From Lutibacter sp. (GTDB lineage Bacteria > Bacteroidota > Bacteroidia > Flavobacteriales > Flavobacteriaceae): a stretch of 64,000 nt of DNA. Made by a program: the position numbers and the translations under genes. Within the stretch, counting starts at the first letter, position 1. Every line of letters begins with the position of its first letter. Shown piece by piece: positions 16,822 through 26,180 of this stretch. Under the pieces are notes generated by a model. That model had not been told where the DNA came from. It ran no database searches and saw nothing but the letters and a program-made list of their open reading frames with translations. The stretch lies in the NCBI GenBank assembly GCA_030683995.1, contig JAUXPH010000025.1, forward strand, positions 62,001-126,000, written 5' to 3'.

Positions 16822-17877
16822 TTAGTTAGTTTTTTTTGTAAGGTGTCCATCTTTTATTAGTTGATTTACCATATCTTTTGTATAGGATTTGGCATCTTCA
16901 GAATTCATATGTGACCAATCAGGCAAGGTATATTTTGACATAAATTCATAATCTTCAAAATGGTAAGCTGGACAGTTTGCTGCTGCTACAAATCTATCCC
17001 ACACTTCTTTTCTCGGAAGCATTCTATTGGAATGTTTATTCCATTCATCTTCAGCATAATGTTCAATAAAAATGATATTACCGCCACGCGCTTTAAAATC
17101 ATTAATTACGATGAGATAATTGTTTATTATTGCAGGTATTTCATCTTTTACAACATCAAAATCAGGTAAATACGGTAAAAATTGATTCCAAACATCTTGA
17201 ATTTGTTTTGCAAAATCAGGATTGGCAGTCATAATGGGAAACATTATTAAATTTCTGTCTTCATCGTGAGAACTAAAATTGGGCAGTTTAAATCGGTAAT
17301 CTGGTCGGCCATCAATATCAAAATATATGGTATTTATTAATGATTTTAAGTCTAAATCATTGTAAAACTTTAACTCTGAAGAGGTGAGCATCACTAAATT
17401 TCTTTGCAATGGTTTTGATATAAAATAGCCTAACTTTTGGGCATAGGTTTGATTATGGTAATGATCGGCCCATTTTTTGGCATCACTCCACCTTGGATTA
17501 TCTTTTGAAGAAAACCACATTAATGACGTAACGCCTACGATTATAGTTCCATTAAATGAAGTGTTATAAACAATATCTTCCAAAAAAGGTCCTGGAGGTT
17601 TGCCGTCAGTTGATAAATTAATGGGTTTTACGCCTTGAACAGCTTCCCATATATGCGTATTAAAATTAAAACCGGTTCTGGAAGACCCAATTATAATGAC
17701 GTCTTCTTTGGTGGCGATTTCTACTTTTGCGCGCTCTTTGGCCCATAAATATCGATCATCTTCCAGAGAAGCTTTATAATATTCAGGTTTAGCACGCCAG
17801 TAACTTTCCCAAGCTACTAAGCCTGACAGGCTTAATACAATCGCAATGAGCAATGATTTTTGTAGATTCAAGTTCAA
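16822..17877 (-). CDS. SGNH-hydrolase-like acyltransferase partner, paralogue 2
   Basis: The 351-residue protein has an N-terminal membrane anchor or signal (about 8-25), then block I VIIIGSSRTGF with the presumed nucleophile Ser, and a C-terminal LPDWSHMNSEDA stretch supplying the Asp/His pair. This is the layout of AlgX/AlgJ-like periplasmic partners of MBOAT transferases. The start is TTG 17877, overlapping the TGA stop of the preceding gene by 4 bp, so translation is coupled. It is similar along its length to the protein before it (GSSR block, VGVT, PxW/WSH, KD-rich tail), pointing to tandem duplication. Confidence 0.75.
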   Translation of the reverse strand: MNLNLQKSLLIAIVLSLSGLVAWESYWRAKPEYYKASLEDDRYLWAKERAKVEIATKEDVIIIGSSRTGFNFNTHIWEAVQGVKPINLSTDGKPPGPFLEDIVYNTSFNGTIIVGVTSLMWFSSKDNPRWSDAKKWADHYHNQTYAQKLGYFISKPLQRNLVMLTSSELKFYNDLDLKSLINTIYFDIDGRPDYRFKLPNFSSHDEDRNLIMFPIMTANPDFAKQIQDVWNQFLPYLPDFDVVKDEIPAIINNYLIVINDFKARGGNIIFIEHYAEDEWNKHSNRMLPRKEVWDRFVAAANCPAYHFEDYEFMSKYTLPDWSHMNSEDAKSYTKDMVNQLIKDGHLTKKTN

Positions 17878-18902
17878 TTTGTTTTATAATTGGTTAGTGC
17901 ACCGTCTTTGATCATTATTTTTACCAATTCCGCAGTAAAAAATTGCGCATCGGAAGCAGATAGATGGGACCATTCCGGACATTCCAAATTCTTAAATTGT
18001 TCATAATCCTCAAAATGGTAACTTTTCACTTGCGCCTGTTTCACCAAATCGTCATAAAACTGATTTCTTGGCAATCCCATATTTTCTGCCATTCTAACGC
18101 CGCCACTTGAAGGGCATCTAACTAAAATAACCTTTCCTCCTCTTGCTTCAAATTTCTTTAGATCGGCCAAAAAGAAAGCCATCGTAGATTTTTTATCGGG
18201 TGGCGGAGCGCCTTTCCCAAAAAACATCCAAACTTTTTTGATAGAGTTGGCATAAGCGGTATCGGTTACCGTAATTTCTTTCATTTTTAAATTTCTGTCT
18301 TTTGCTATTTCACCAAATTCGTGAAAAGGCGGCATTGGGTCAAAAACCCTTTCCCCTACTTTAATTTTGCCTATTAATTCCTTTAATTTCAAGCCATCAA
18401 CTCCTTCATCTTCGCTTATAAAGGCAAAATTTTCCTGAAACGGCATTGATAATGCGTGATTTGACCGCTGTGCATAGGTTCTTTTATGATAATAATCCAC
18501 TCGTGATTGTGGCCATTCCCAAGGTCGTGCTTTTGGAAATGTGGTAGAAAAAAATAAACCTGGTGTTACGCCCACTAAAACGGTTCCCTTAAAATCTGTT
18601 TTCTCAACAATGTCGTGAAAAACCGGCAAGGGAGAGGAACCCACGCAAGCCAATTGGATTGGGCGTTTTCCGGTTTCATTTTCCCATTCATTTAGCTGAA
18701 TATCAAAGAGCACGCGTGATGATCCAATAAGCACTACATCCTGATCAGTTGCTTTTTCTAACCTCGATCGCTGTACTGACCATAGACTTTCGTTATCATC
18801 CAATGTTGGATAAAAGCCTTGTGTCCGCCAATAAAATTCCCAAGCGCCAAGGCTAATTACGCTTAATGCAAAAGCAATAATTAAGGATTGTTTTAAATAC
18901 AT
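17874..18902 (-). CDS. SGNH-hydrolase-like acyltransferase partner, paralogue 1
   Basis: The 342-residue protein has an N-terminal membrane helix (about 6-22), the block I motif VVLIGSSRVLF, a central VLVGVTPGLFF and a C-terminal CPEWSHLSASDA with the Asp/His-type pair (Glu-Trp-Ser-His here). It is the first gene of the MBOAT operon. Its ATG (18900-18902) lies 11 bp from a block of fifteen TTAG units, which therefore sits in its leader or promoter. It probably acts in the periplasm with its paralogue and the MBOAT protein. Confidence 0.75.
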   Translation of the reverse strand: MYLKQSLIIAFALSVISLGAWEFYWRTQGFYPTLDDNESLWSVQRSRLEKATDQDVVLIGSSRVLFDIQLNEWENETGKRPIQLACVGSSPLPVFHDIVEKTDFKGTVLVGVTPGLFFSTTFPKARPWEWPQSRVDYYHKRTYAQRSNHALSMPFQENFAFISEDEGVDGLKLKELIGKIKVGERVFDPMPPFHEFGEIAKDRNLKMKEITVTDTAYANSIKKVWMFFGKGAPPPDKKSTMAFFLADLKKFEARGGKVILVRCPSSGGVRMAENMGLPRNQFYDDLVKQAQVKSYHFEDYEQFKNLECPEWSHLSASDAQFFTAELVKIMIKDGALTNYKTN

Positions 18903-18913
18903 ATTGATTGATT

Positions 18914-18976
<63 letters not shown>

Positions 18977-18984
18977 TAAATCAG

Positions 18985-20025
18985 TTAAAATTCCCCTTCA
19001 TTAACATCCTTAATGAATTTAATCAATCCACTGAAATAGATTTGCGGATCGTCAAATTGTGAACAATGGCTTCCGTTGGTGGTTACACTTCGTCCTTTTT
19101 GCACCGAAGTAGCCATCCATTGCATATATTTTGGATCCATAGTGTCGTATTTTGCACCAAGCATTAAGGTTGGGACTTTAATTTCTTTGAGTCTATTGGA
19201 TACATCCCAATTTTTTAGGGAGGCATTACCTGTCATACCAAATTCACTGTGGCCTTGCATATAAACATAAATATTTGGGTTAAGATGCTCAAAAAGTAAG
19301 TTGATCGATTTTGGCCATTTTTCCAAAGGCATTCTCAAAATATATTGGGTATAATAATGATTCATTAAAAGCTCGCTATATCTTGGATTGTTAAAATCGT
19401 TTTTGGCTTCCATAGCCATAATTTCCTTAAAAACTTCAGGACTCATTTGTGGACCTAAAACCTCATTGGCATATTTGGTATATGCCGGAGCGCTCGCCAT
19501 CATATTGGATATTATAAGTCCTTTTAAATTATCCTGATATTTCAAAGCATATTCCATCGCCAAAATTCCTCCCCAAGATTGTCCCAGCAAATAAAAATTG
19601 TCTTTATTCAAATTCAGCGCTTTGCGTACTTGCTCTACTTCTTCCACATAATGTTCGATGGTCCATAAAGTTGAATCATTTGGCTTATCGCTATAATATG
19701 ATTCTAATTGATCATAGTAGATATATTCAATTTCTTCATTGGGAAGATAGCCGTCAAAATTTCCAAATTGTTCATGGGTGCCTCCAGGTCCGCCGTGCAG
19801 CAGCAAAACACGCATTTTCGGATTGTTGCCCACACGTTTTGTGTAAACGTTAAATGTGCCTTTTGGCGTGGTGATGGGAATCATTTTAATACCGCCTGTT
19901 AGTTGGTTATCGCTGTTGGAGTAATCGAAATAAGAAGAAACACTTTCTGTTGCTGATTTTACTTTTTCAGCACAAGAAATAAAGAGTATTGTTAAAATAA
20001 ATAGATAAAAAATGTTGTTTTTCAT
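18985..20025 (-). CDS. Proline iminopeptidase-like alpha/beta hydrolase lipoprotein (S33)
   Basis: The 346-residue protein has a lipobox with Cys18 (LFISCAE). The hydrolase carries the oxyanion motif HGGPGG (77-82), nucleophile Ser150 in GQSWGG, Asp294 in GAKYDTMDP and His320 in NGSHCSQFDD. HGGPGG plus GQSWGG is the signature of the prolyl aminopeptidase (PIP) family, which removes N-terminal proline from peptides. The lipid anchor makes it an envelope enzyme. It is 21 bp downstream of the AmpG-like transporter, with a membrane dipeptidase before that, suggesting peptide breakdown and uptake. Confidence 0.82.
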   Translation of the reverse strand: MKNNIFYLFILTILFISCAEKVKSATESVSSYFDYSNSDNQLTGGIKMIPITTPKGTFNVYTKRVGNNPKMRVLLLHGGPGGTHEQFGNFDGYLPNEEIEYIYYDQLESYYSDKPNDSTLWTIEHYVEEVEQVRKALNLNKDNFYLLGQSWGGILAMEYALKYQDNLKGLIISNMMASAPAYTKYANEVLGPQMSPEVFKEIMAMEAKNDFNNPRYSELLMNHYYTQYILRMPLEKWPKSINLLFEHLNPNIYVYMQGHSEFGMTGNASLKNWDVSNRLKEIKVPTLMLGAKYDTMDPKYMQWMATSVQKGRSVTTNGSHCSQFDDPQIYFSGLIKFIKDVNEGEF

Positions 20026-20046
20026 GATGGTTGATTTTATGTTGAT

Positions 20047-21411
20047 TTATTTGTCAATTTTCACGTTCAATAGTGCCAAATTTTCGTGGGCAATGGTAAA
20101 TCCATCGATGTGATTTTTATGTTTAATAAAATTTATAAACTGAATAAAAACGAGCATTGTCAAAGGCAGAATTGCAATCCATAAGAACATTAAATCCCAA
20201 GTCATATTTTCTTTTAAGGGCCCCAAAAGTCCGGCACCCCAAGCTCTTCCCATATTGGAGAGTGCCATAAATAAGGTGAATTGTGTTGCGGCAACCGTAC
20301 TCCAGCACAGTTGCATACAAATAGCAAATACGGCAATACAAAGAAATGTATAACCCGCATAATACGATAAAATGAAAATATAGACCATCAAATCTTTATG
20401 CCACAAAGAGGGTAAAAACGCAAAACTTGTTAAGGTGAGTATCAGAAAAATAAGATAGATAGACAACATTCTTCTTTTTCCAAAAAAATCGACCAATGCA
20501 CCACCTACAAATAAGCCAAGAAAACCACCAAATATGGTGCTTGCGGAATAAACTTCGGAATAAGAAGTATTTGTCCAGCCCAATTCCTGAATGGTAAAAA
20601 CCGGCAACAAAGTGTCCATCAAACCAAACATAATTCCGATAATAAAAGTTGCAATCCCCATAATTATGCTTGAAGGAAGCACAACCACTTTTAAAGTACT
20701 TCTTAAAATTTGGCTCCAGCTTTCCAATTGCACGGTTTTAGAAGCAATTGACGCCTCACCTTTTGTCCAGGGCATGAGTTTTTCTCCGGGCCGCTCTCTA
20801 AAACATATTGGAACCAACATAATTAGCATAACCGCTAAAGACAAAGAAGCTACCGCGGTTGAAAATCCGATGAGATTTATTAAAGTGGTGCCAACAATTA
20901 AAGACAAGGCGGTGCCAATGGTTTTTGAGCCCCACATTATGCCGTTTGCCCGCGCTTGTTCATTTGGCGGGACAACATCTATGGCCATTCCGTCAGTAGC
21001 AACATCCTGAAATGCTCCAAAAAAGCTAATAAAAAATCCGGAAATCATCAATCCAGTTAAATTATTAAGCGGATCATTCACGAAGGCAATGCTTAGGAAA
21101 CTTAATATCAAACCCATCTGGCCAAAAATTACCCAAGGTCTTTTCCTTCCCATCGATAAAATGGTGTAACGATCCATCAATGGCGCCACAATTATTTTAA
21201 AACTCCAAGGAATCCCAATTACTGCAACAAAGCTGCCTATTTCCATAGGTGTTTTTCCATTCATTGCCAACCATGCCGGAATGGCAAAATAGGTGATGCC
21301 TTCCGGAATGCCTTGCGCTATATAAAGAGCCGAAAAATTCAAATACCTTAGCACGGTGTTCTCTGTTAAAAACAGGTTGCTTTTTTCCATAAATGCTTTT
21401 GCGCGTTTCAT
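20047..21411 (-). CDS. AmpG-like MFS transporter
   Basis: The 454-residue inner-membrane protein has about 12 membrane helices. Its N-half carries QGIPEGITYFAIPAWL and FQDVATDGMAIDVVPPNE; the QDxxxDG motif is conserved in AmpG-type permeases and related acetyl-CoA transporters, and GRKRPWV follows a membrane loop. AmpG imports anhydro-muropeptides, but the substrate here could be another peptide or sugar-peptide. It lies between a dipeptidase (22 bp upstream) and a peptidase-like lipoprotein (21 bp downstream), which supports a peptide-type substrate. Confidence 0.75.
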   Translation of the reverse strand: MKRAKAFMEKSNLFLTENTVLRYLNFSALYIAQGIPEGITYFAIPAWLAMNGKTPMEIGSFVAVIGIPWSFKIIVAPLMDRYTILSMGRKRPWVIFGQMGLILSFLSIAFVNDPLNNLTGLMISGFFISFFGAFQDVATDGMAIDVVPPNEQARANGIMWGSKTIGTALSLIVGTTLINLIGFSTAVASLSLAVMLIMLVPICFRERPGEKLMPWTKGEASIASKTVQLESWSQILRSTLKVVVLPSSIIMGIATFIIGIMFGLMDTLLPVFTIQELGWTNTSYSEVYSASTIFGGFLGLFVGGALVDFFGKRRMLSIYLIFLILTLTSFAFLPSLWHKDLMVYIFILSYYAGYTFLCIAVFAICMQLCWSTVAATQFTLFMALSNMGRAWGAGLLGPLKENMTWDLMFLWIAILPLTMLVFIQFINFIKHKNHIDGFTIAHENLALLNVKIDK

Positions 21412-21433
21412 TGGCTTTTGGTTTTATTTGATT

Positions 21434-22615
21434 TTATTTTGATTTATTTTTTGATTCATTCGCTTTTAAAACCCTTAAAAAATTACCGCCCAAAATTTTA
21501 GTGATGTCCTTTTTACTGTAGCCTTTTTCAATCAAAGCTTTTGTAATGAGTGGATAATTAGTAACATCATCCAGCTCTTGCGGCGGTGATTGAATTCCAT
21601 CGAAGTCGGATCCGATACCAACATAATCTGCTCCAACCAATTTTATAATGTACTCAATATTGTCTATTAATACTGATAATGGAACTCTAAATGGCTCGAC
21701 TTCATTTTTATATTTATTAAATAAAAAATCTTCTGATTGGAATTCATTCATACCATCTGCAGTTAATGATTCCATTTCAGAGGAATGTTTGGCATAAAAG
21801 TCAGTCACTTTTTTGATATAACTGTTATCCAAAAAAGCGGAATAAAAATTCACCTGAATAACACCGCCATTTTTAGCGATGGCTTTTATTTGTTCATCGT
21901 TTAAATTGCGTTGGTGCTGGCATAAAGCATAAACCGCGCTGTGCGAGGCAATGATTGGTTTTGTGGTGGTATTGATCACATCCCAAAAAGTTTGAACGCC
22001 AACGTGAGAAATATCCACCATCATTCCCAAGGCATTCATTTTTTGAACCACTTGTTTTCCAAAATCCGATAAACCACTTTTTGTTAAGTCATTGTTGAAG
22101 GTTTCGTCATAAGCGCTTGATGCCCAATCAGTTGAATTGTTCCACGTTAGCGTCATATATCTTGCACCCCGATTGTAAAATATTTCCAATTTATCCAAAT
22201 CATTTTCAATCATATGTCCGCCTTCCACCCCAAACATAGCGGCTATTTTTTTTTGATTTACTGCTTTAAACAATTCCTTGCTGTTGGCAACTTTTATCAT
22301 TTTATCCGGATTTCGTTTAAGTACGGCATCCAAGGAATCCATTTGCTGATTTGCATAAGCGTAAGGATTTACTTGAGTACCGTCGCAAAACACAGAAAAG
22401 AGCTGCACATCAACACCCCCTTTTTTTAATCTTGATAAATCACTGTGGGTTTTTCCTTTTAAATCAGTATCAAATGCAAAGCCATCATCCACTATTTTCA
22501 TCAAAATATCGTTGTGTGTATCTATCAAAATAGCTTTATCATGTAATTTCTGATAAGACTGAGCAAAGAATTGCTGTGCAAATAATATACTGATGATTAA
22601 AGTTTTTACTTTCAT
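21434..22615 (-). CDS. Membrane dipeptidase (M19, renal dipeptidase family), exported
   Basis: The 393-residue protein has a signal peptide (1-19, ending QFFAQS). The zinc ligands of family M19 are visible: His34 and Asp36 in DTHND, Glu131 in FGVEGGHMIEND, His204 in VDISHVG and His225 in IASHSAVYA; Asp in GIGSDFDG completes the site. The enzyme hydrolyses dipeptides, including those with D-residues. It sits between a cytochrome c lipoprotein gene (28 bp) and an AmpG-like transporter (22 bp), consistent with an envelope peptide-processing role. Confidence 0.9.
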   Translation of the reverse strand: MKVKTLIISILFAQQFFAQSYQKLHDKAILIDTHNDILMKIVDDGFAFDTDLKGKTHSDLSRLKKGGVDVQLFSVFCDGTQVNPYAYANQQMDSLDAVLKRNPDKMIKVANSKELFKAVNQKKIAAMFGVEGGHMIENDLDKLEIFYNRGARYMTLTWNNSTDWASSAYDETFNNDLTKSGLSDFGKQVVQKMNALGMMVDISHVGVQTFWDVINTTTKPIIASHSAVYALCQHQRNLNDEQIKAIAKNGGVIQVNFYSAFLDNSYIKKVTDFYAKHSSEMESLTADGMNEFQSEDFLFNKYKNEVEPFRVPLSVLIDNIEYIIKLVGADYVGIGSDFDGIQSPPQELDDVTNYPLITKALIEKGYSKKDITKILGGNFLRVLKANESKNKSK

Positions 22616-22643
22616 TTATGTAACTATGTAACAGGGTTATTAT

Positions 22644-23240
22644 TTACAAACCTGTTGGCGGAATAGGATTGGGAACTATGTTTTTTATTGGTTTAACAGT
22701 TTTAAAATATTCAAACATCGCTCTTAAATCACTATCTGTTAAATTTTTAAAATTTTGCCAAGGCATTGGCGGTAATAACATCCTTTGATCTTTAATGCCT
22801 TTAAATTTACCTTCTCTTAGTGCCGTTTTAAAATTATCAAAGGTCCAATTACCCATTCCTGTGTCGTCGGGTGTTAAATTTGCGCCAAATGATACGCCCC
22901 AAGGCCCAACAAAAGCTGTTAAACTATTGTTCATAAAAATCCATTTGCCGGGGCCAATATTATTTTTATCTATTTTGTATAAAGTTTCATCACTTGGATG
23001 GCCGCTAAATCGTCTGTCTAAATCTATAATCGGACCTTGAGGTGTCATTTTCTTTGGAGAATGGCAGTCATCACAACCTATCGCATTGACCAAATATGAA
23101 CCCCTTGCAACTAATTCTTGAAGGGTATCAATACTTTTATACTGTTCATTTTGATTTACATCAACTGTCTTGTTGTCTTTGCAATTTGATAAAAGTATAA
23201 GAGCCACAAAACAGCAACTGTAAAAAATTATTTTTTTCAT
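22644..23240 (-). CDS. Mono-haem cytochrome c lipoprotein
   Basis: The 198-residue protein has a lipobox (LLSNC, Cys20) and one haem motif C56DDCH60. A Met-containing RMLLPPMPW segment near residues 152-162 could give the sixth ligand. The short spacing GANLTPDDTGMGNWTFDNF and the AMFEYFKTV ending resemble the cytochrome c subunits that accompany periplasmic dehydrogenases. No dehydrogenase gene is adjacent here. It lies between the dipeptidase and the exported VOC protein, in line with the whole run. Confidence 0.82.
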   Translation of the reverse strand: MKKIIFYSCCFVALILLSNCKDNKTVDVNQNEQYKSIDTLQELVARGSYLVNAIGCDDCHSPKKMTPQGPIIDLDRRFSGHPSDETLYKIDKNNIGPGKWIFMNNSLTAFVGPWGVSFGANLTPDDTGMGNWTFDNFKTALREGKFKGIKDQRMLLPPMPWQNFKNLTDSDLRAMFEYFKTVKPIKNIVPNPIPPTGL

Positions 23241-23304
23241 TTTGATAAAATTTTAAGTTAATATTCAGTTTTTAATTTATTAATTTTTCGGATTTTTTTT
23301 AACA

Positions 23305-23754
23305 TTATTCACCAACGCTGTTCACTTCAATCCAATAGCCGTCAGGATCCTGAAAATATATTTGTTTAATTCCGTCTGCACGAATGCTTATTTTATTTGG
23401 GGTTCCAGGCCAGTCAGAATAATTGATTTTCTTTGCTTCCAATGTTTTGATAAAGGCATCATAATTAGAAGTTGTCAATGCAAAATGCACTGCTTTATTG
23501 GTGGTAACAGGATCTTTTAAAATGGAAACAAGGTGTAATTCTTTTCCTTCTCCAAAGGAAAACCAACGAATGCCCTCTATTTTTGTGCGATTGGTGATTT
23601 CCTTCAACTGTAACACATCTTTGTAGAAAATAGCAGATTTATCGACATCTTTTACCGATAATGCGATATGATTAAAAGTTAGTTGGCTCGTTTCCTGTGC
23701 TTGCAGCATTCCGAAACAGCTAACTGCGATAAGTAGTATTATTGATTTTATCAT
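23305..23754 (-). CDS. Exported VOC (glyoxalase/dioxygenase-fold) protein
   Basis: From the ATG at 23754 (M14 of the longer TTG-started frame) the product opens with a signal peptide, MIKSIILLIAVSCFGMLQAQ. A single VOC domain follows: FNHIALSVKDVDKSAIFYKDV, a central ELHLV and a C-terminal FQDPDGYWIEVN with the metal-ligand Glu. VOC enzymes act on glyoxals, epoxides, catechols and similar small molecules. Here export is unusual, since most family members are cytosolic. It belongs to the run of exported small enzyme folds. Confidence 0.82.
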   Translation of the reverse strand: MIKSIILLIAVSCFGMLQAQETSQLTFNHIALSVKDVDKSAIFYKDVLQLKEITNRTKIEGIRWFSFGEGKELHLVSILKDPVTTNKAVHFALTTSNYDAFIKTLEAKKINYSDWPGTPNKISIRADGIKQIYFQDPDGYWIEVNSVGE

Positions 23755-23893
23755 CAGAATAATTTTATTTACAAAGAGGATTTTCTGGTTCAACAGTTCA
23801 AATTCCCTAAAATATTTAACAACTCTTTATATAAGCAAATATTTATTTCCTGAGGGAGCATTTCAAAATACTCCCTCTGGATAAACTTTTGTA

Positions 23894-24421
23894 TTATTTT
23901 ACTATAGTATCCGTATTGTAAATATCCCTGATGCATATATATTTCCCGTCACGCTTTTCCCAGATGGCCATATATTTCCCTGTTCTAATCACTTTTCCTG
24001 ATGCATCTTTTGATATGGCAGTGCCAATCTCAGTTACCGTGTTTCCATCACCAAATACCTCAAGAGTTTGATAAGCAACTGTTTCCCCTTTGGTTCTTTT
24101 TGCAAGACTTTCTGCTGTTTCCTTTTGAATAGCTGCTTTCCCCACTGTCATTGGTGCATTATTGGACATACTAATTGCATCATCCGAATAAAATGCAGCA
24201 ATGGCGTTTGCATCACGGGCATTGTCAGCTGCTGCCCAGTCATTTTCCAAGGCTTGTATCTCGGCTTTAATACTGGCCAAATCAACTTTAACTACTACTG
24301 GTTCTGCCGTGACGGCTGGTTCCATTTCAGTTTTTTTATCGGGTTGTGAGTTACACCCAAAAGCGAAAATGGAAATTGCAAGGCCAAGCATTGCAAGTTT
24401 AAAATTGTTCTGATTGTTCAT
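23894..24421 (-). CDS. NTF2/DUF4440-like lipoprotein
   Basis: The 175-residue protein has a lipobox (IFAFGC, Cys23), an Ala/Val-rich linker and one SnoaL/DUF4440-like domain (LENDWAAADNARDANAIAAFYSDDAI ... in two pieces, and GKYMAIWEKRDGKYICIRD). The domain is a cone-shaped NTF2 fold used by ketosteroid isomerases, polyketide cyclases and binding proteins. The substrate is unknown. It is the first of four NTF2-like proteins in this cluster going upstream from the dipeptidase. Confidence 0.8.
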   Translation of the reverse strand: MNNQNNFKLAMLGLAISIFAFGCNSQPDKKTEMEPAVTAEPVVVKVDLASIKAEIQALENDWAAADNARDANAIAAFYSDDAISMSNNAPMTVGKAAIQKETAESLAKRTKGETVAYQTLEVFGDGNTVTEIGTAISKDASGKVIRTGKYMAIWEKRDGKYICIRDIYNTDTIVK

Positions 24422-24565
24422 TTTATTTAATATTTAGTTTTGCCTACTCTATTCGGTTTTTGGCTTACCCGGTTTTATATTTTGTTCGTTTAATTCAACA
24501 TTTTCAAATTTTATTTCTTTGTTAATGCTGATGATTTTAAATTGCCTTCGCTATAACGCCAAAGC

Positions 24566-25201
24566 TTATTTACCAAAAGAATCCGCTAGTTGTTTGGTAT
24601 CAACATATTGTTGAAAAGCGATCACTTTTCCGTCTTTTAAGGTCCAAAGATGTGCAGCCTGGGCATCTAAGACAGCTCCATTTTTCTTTAATTTCCCTTT
24701 GTATCTTAAAGTTGCAAGAACCTGATCGTTAGACATATCGTGCAGTTTTATGTCAGTCAGGTTAAAATACTCATAATCAACGCCAATGCGTACAAAAATG
24801 CCATTTAATACCTCATCTGGACCGATGTAAGGATTGCCATCGGCATAGGCATTGCTTTCGGCCTCATTCCAAATGATGTTGGCATCCATTACAGCAAGAA
24901 CCGCCGGAATATCGCCCAAAACAAAAGCTTTGTAAGCGCCATCAATTACACTTAAATTTGAAGGAGTATTAATATTTACAGATTTGTCAGTTGATGAAAT
25001 ATCAAAAAGATAGTCTGTATCACCATCCTTAAATATTTGATGTTTGGATACTTTATAGCCTTGTCCGTAAACATAATTGGAGGTGTTTACTGTTGTATAA
25101 TCAAATGAAGTATTATTTGATGTTTTAGCATCCTGGCTTTTTACATTCCCTATAAAAAGAAATAAAAAAATAATTACGAAATAAATTTTAGTAGTTTTCA
25201 T
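24566..25201 (-). CDS. Exported SnoaL/NTF2-like protein
   Basis: The start is ATG 25199-25201 (M20 of the longer frame), giving a signal peptide MKTTKIYFVIIFLFLFIGNVKSQ. An N-terminal stretch of about 70 residues precedes an NTF2-fold domain of the SnoaL type: GAYKAFVLGDIPAVLAVMD, then IIWNEAES, GPDEVLNGIF and AAHLWTLKDGKVIAFQQYVD. The last motif is typical of ketosteroid-isomerase-like proteins. It differs clearly from the other three NTF2-like proteins here. The ligand is unknown. Confidence 0.82.
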   Translation of the reverse strand: MKTTKIYFVIIFLFLFIGNVKSQDAKTSNNTSFDYTTVNTSNYVYGQGYKVSKHQIFKDGDTDYLFDISSTDKSVNINTPSNLSVIDGAYKAFVLGDIPAVLAVMDANIIWNEAESNAYADGNPYIGPDEVLNGIFVRIGVDYEYFNLTDIKLHDMSNDQVLATLRYKGKLKKNGAVLDAQAAHLWTLKDGKVIAFQQYVDTKQLADSFGK

Positions 25202-25349
25202 TGTGTTAAATTTTAGTGATTTCTTATTTTTTTGATTATTTAAAAATGATTTTATCAATTAAAAGAAATTCCTAAAAAAGAATTGGGGACTTGTAAATAG
25301 CATTCAATTTTTAGGAATTTCCAGATCAACCATTTTACTTTGATGTTTT

Positions 25350-26132
25350 TTAACGCACTTTTTTCACAAGCGTGGCCATATATTTATATTTCATATCACG
25401 TGTAGTCAATCCTTCCTGGATTTTTTTGATTTGGGCTTCAGTCAATTCCGGGCCATTTACAGAACCTCCATTAAATAATTGATTGTAATCTTTATACATA
25501 TCCGCAGTGATATGCGTTGCATAAACATCACTTCCTGTTGGCAACATATATCGCATCAAGCCCCAATTTCCCCTGACTCCTGCTTCTACCTCTTTTTGAG
25601 CCATCGGCTGGAAAATTTCTGTTTCAAATTTTTCGTATTTATCATAATTTCCATCGGCCACCTTCATTAAATTTATGCCTGCTATGGTGCCTAACGGCAT
25701 TTGGAAATTATCTTTTGTGGCAGCTATATGTTCGAGATAAATGCGGTGCGCCAAGTCCCTTGATTTTGCGGTACCCATAAATTTTTTATCAAGATCCACC
25801 TGCGTCATTTTTGGATAGGCTGCTTTTAAGGCTGACTCAAAATTCCCGGCACCGCTCATCATTTTTACGGGATCATTATACAACGTTACCGTTAAATATT
25901 GAAATCCTTGCGCTTCGCCACCAGGCTGCAAACTCCATAAATCCCAGCCTAAAATTTCACCACTTTTGGTGCGTTGTTCCTGTATTTTTTCCCAAAAAGT
26001 CTCCGTTTCCATATAAGCTTGCTCCTGCTCATTGTCCACTTTCATAAATTCAAATATTAAATAAAGTTTCTCTTGTGCAACAATATTGTTGCACAATAAA
26101 ACAATTGCGATTAGCATCATTAATTTTTTCAT
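25350..26132 (-). CDS. Exported ferredoxin-fold/ABM-like protein A
   Basis: The 260-residue protein has a signal peptide (1-19, ending NNIVAQ). The mature part seems to be two similar halves, each starting with a strand and a helix (YLIFEFMKVDNEQEQAY, and later GINLMKVADGNYDKYEKFE), as in dimeric alpha-beta barrel (ABM/NIPSNAP-like) proteins. I cannot name a family. Two further proteins of similar size and pattern are at 28416-29180 and 29199-29921. It lies between NTF2-like genes and probably shares their substrate or role. Confidence 0.6.
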   Translation of the reverse strand: MKKLMMLIAIVLLCNNIVAQEKLYLIFEFMKVDNEQEQAYMETETFWEKIQEQRTKSGEILGWDLWSLQPGGEAQGFQYLTVTLYNDPVKMMSGAGNFESALKAAYPKMTQVDLDKKFMGTAKSRDLAHRIYLEHIAATKDNFQMPLGTIAGINLMKVADGNYDKYEKFETEIFQPMAQKEVEAGVRGNWGLMRYMLPTGSDVYATHITADMYKDYNQLFNGGSVNGPELTEAQIKKIQEGLTTRDMKYKYMATLVKKVR

Positions 26133-26180
26133 AATTTTAAATATTTGGTTAGTCTATTTGCTTTTTTATGATTCAAAAAA

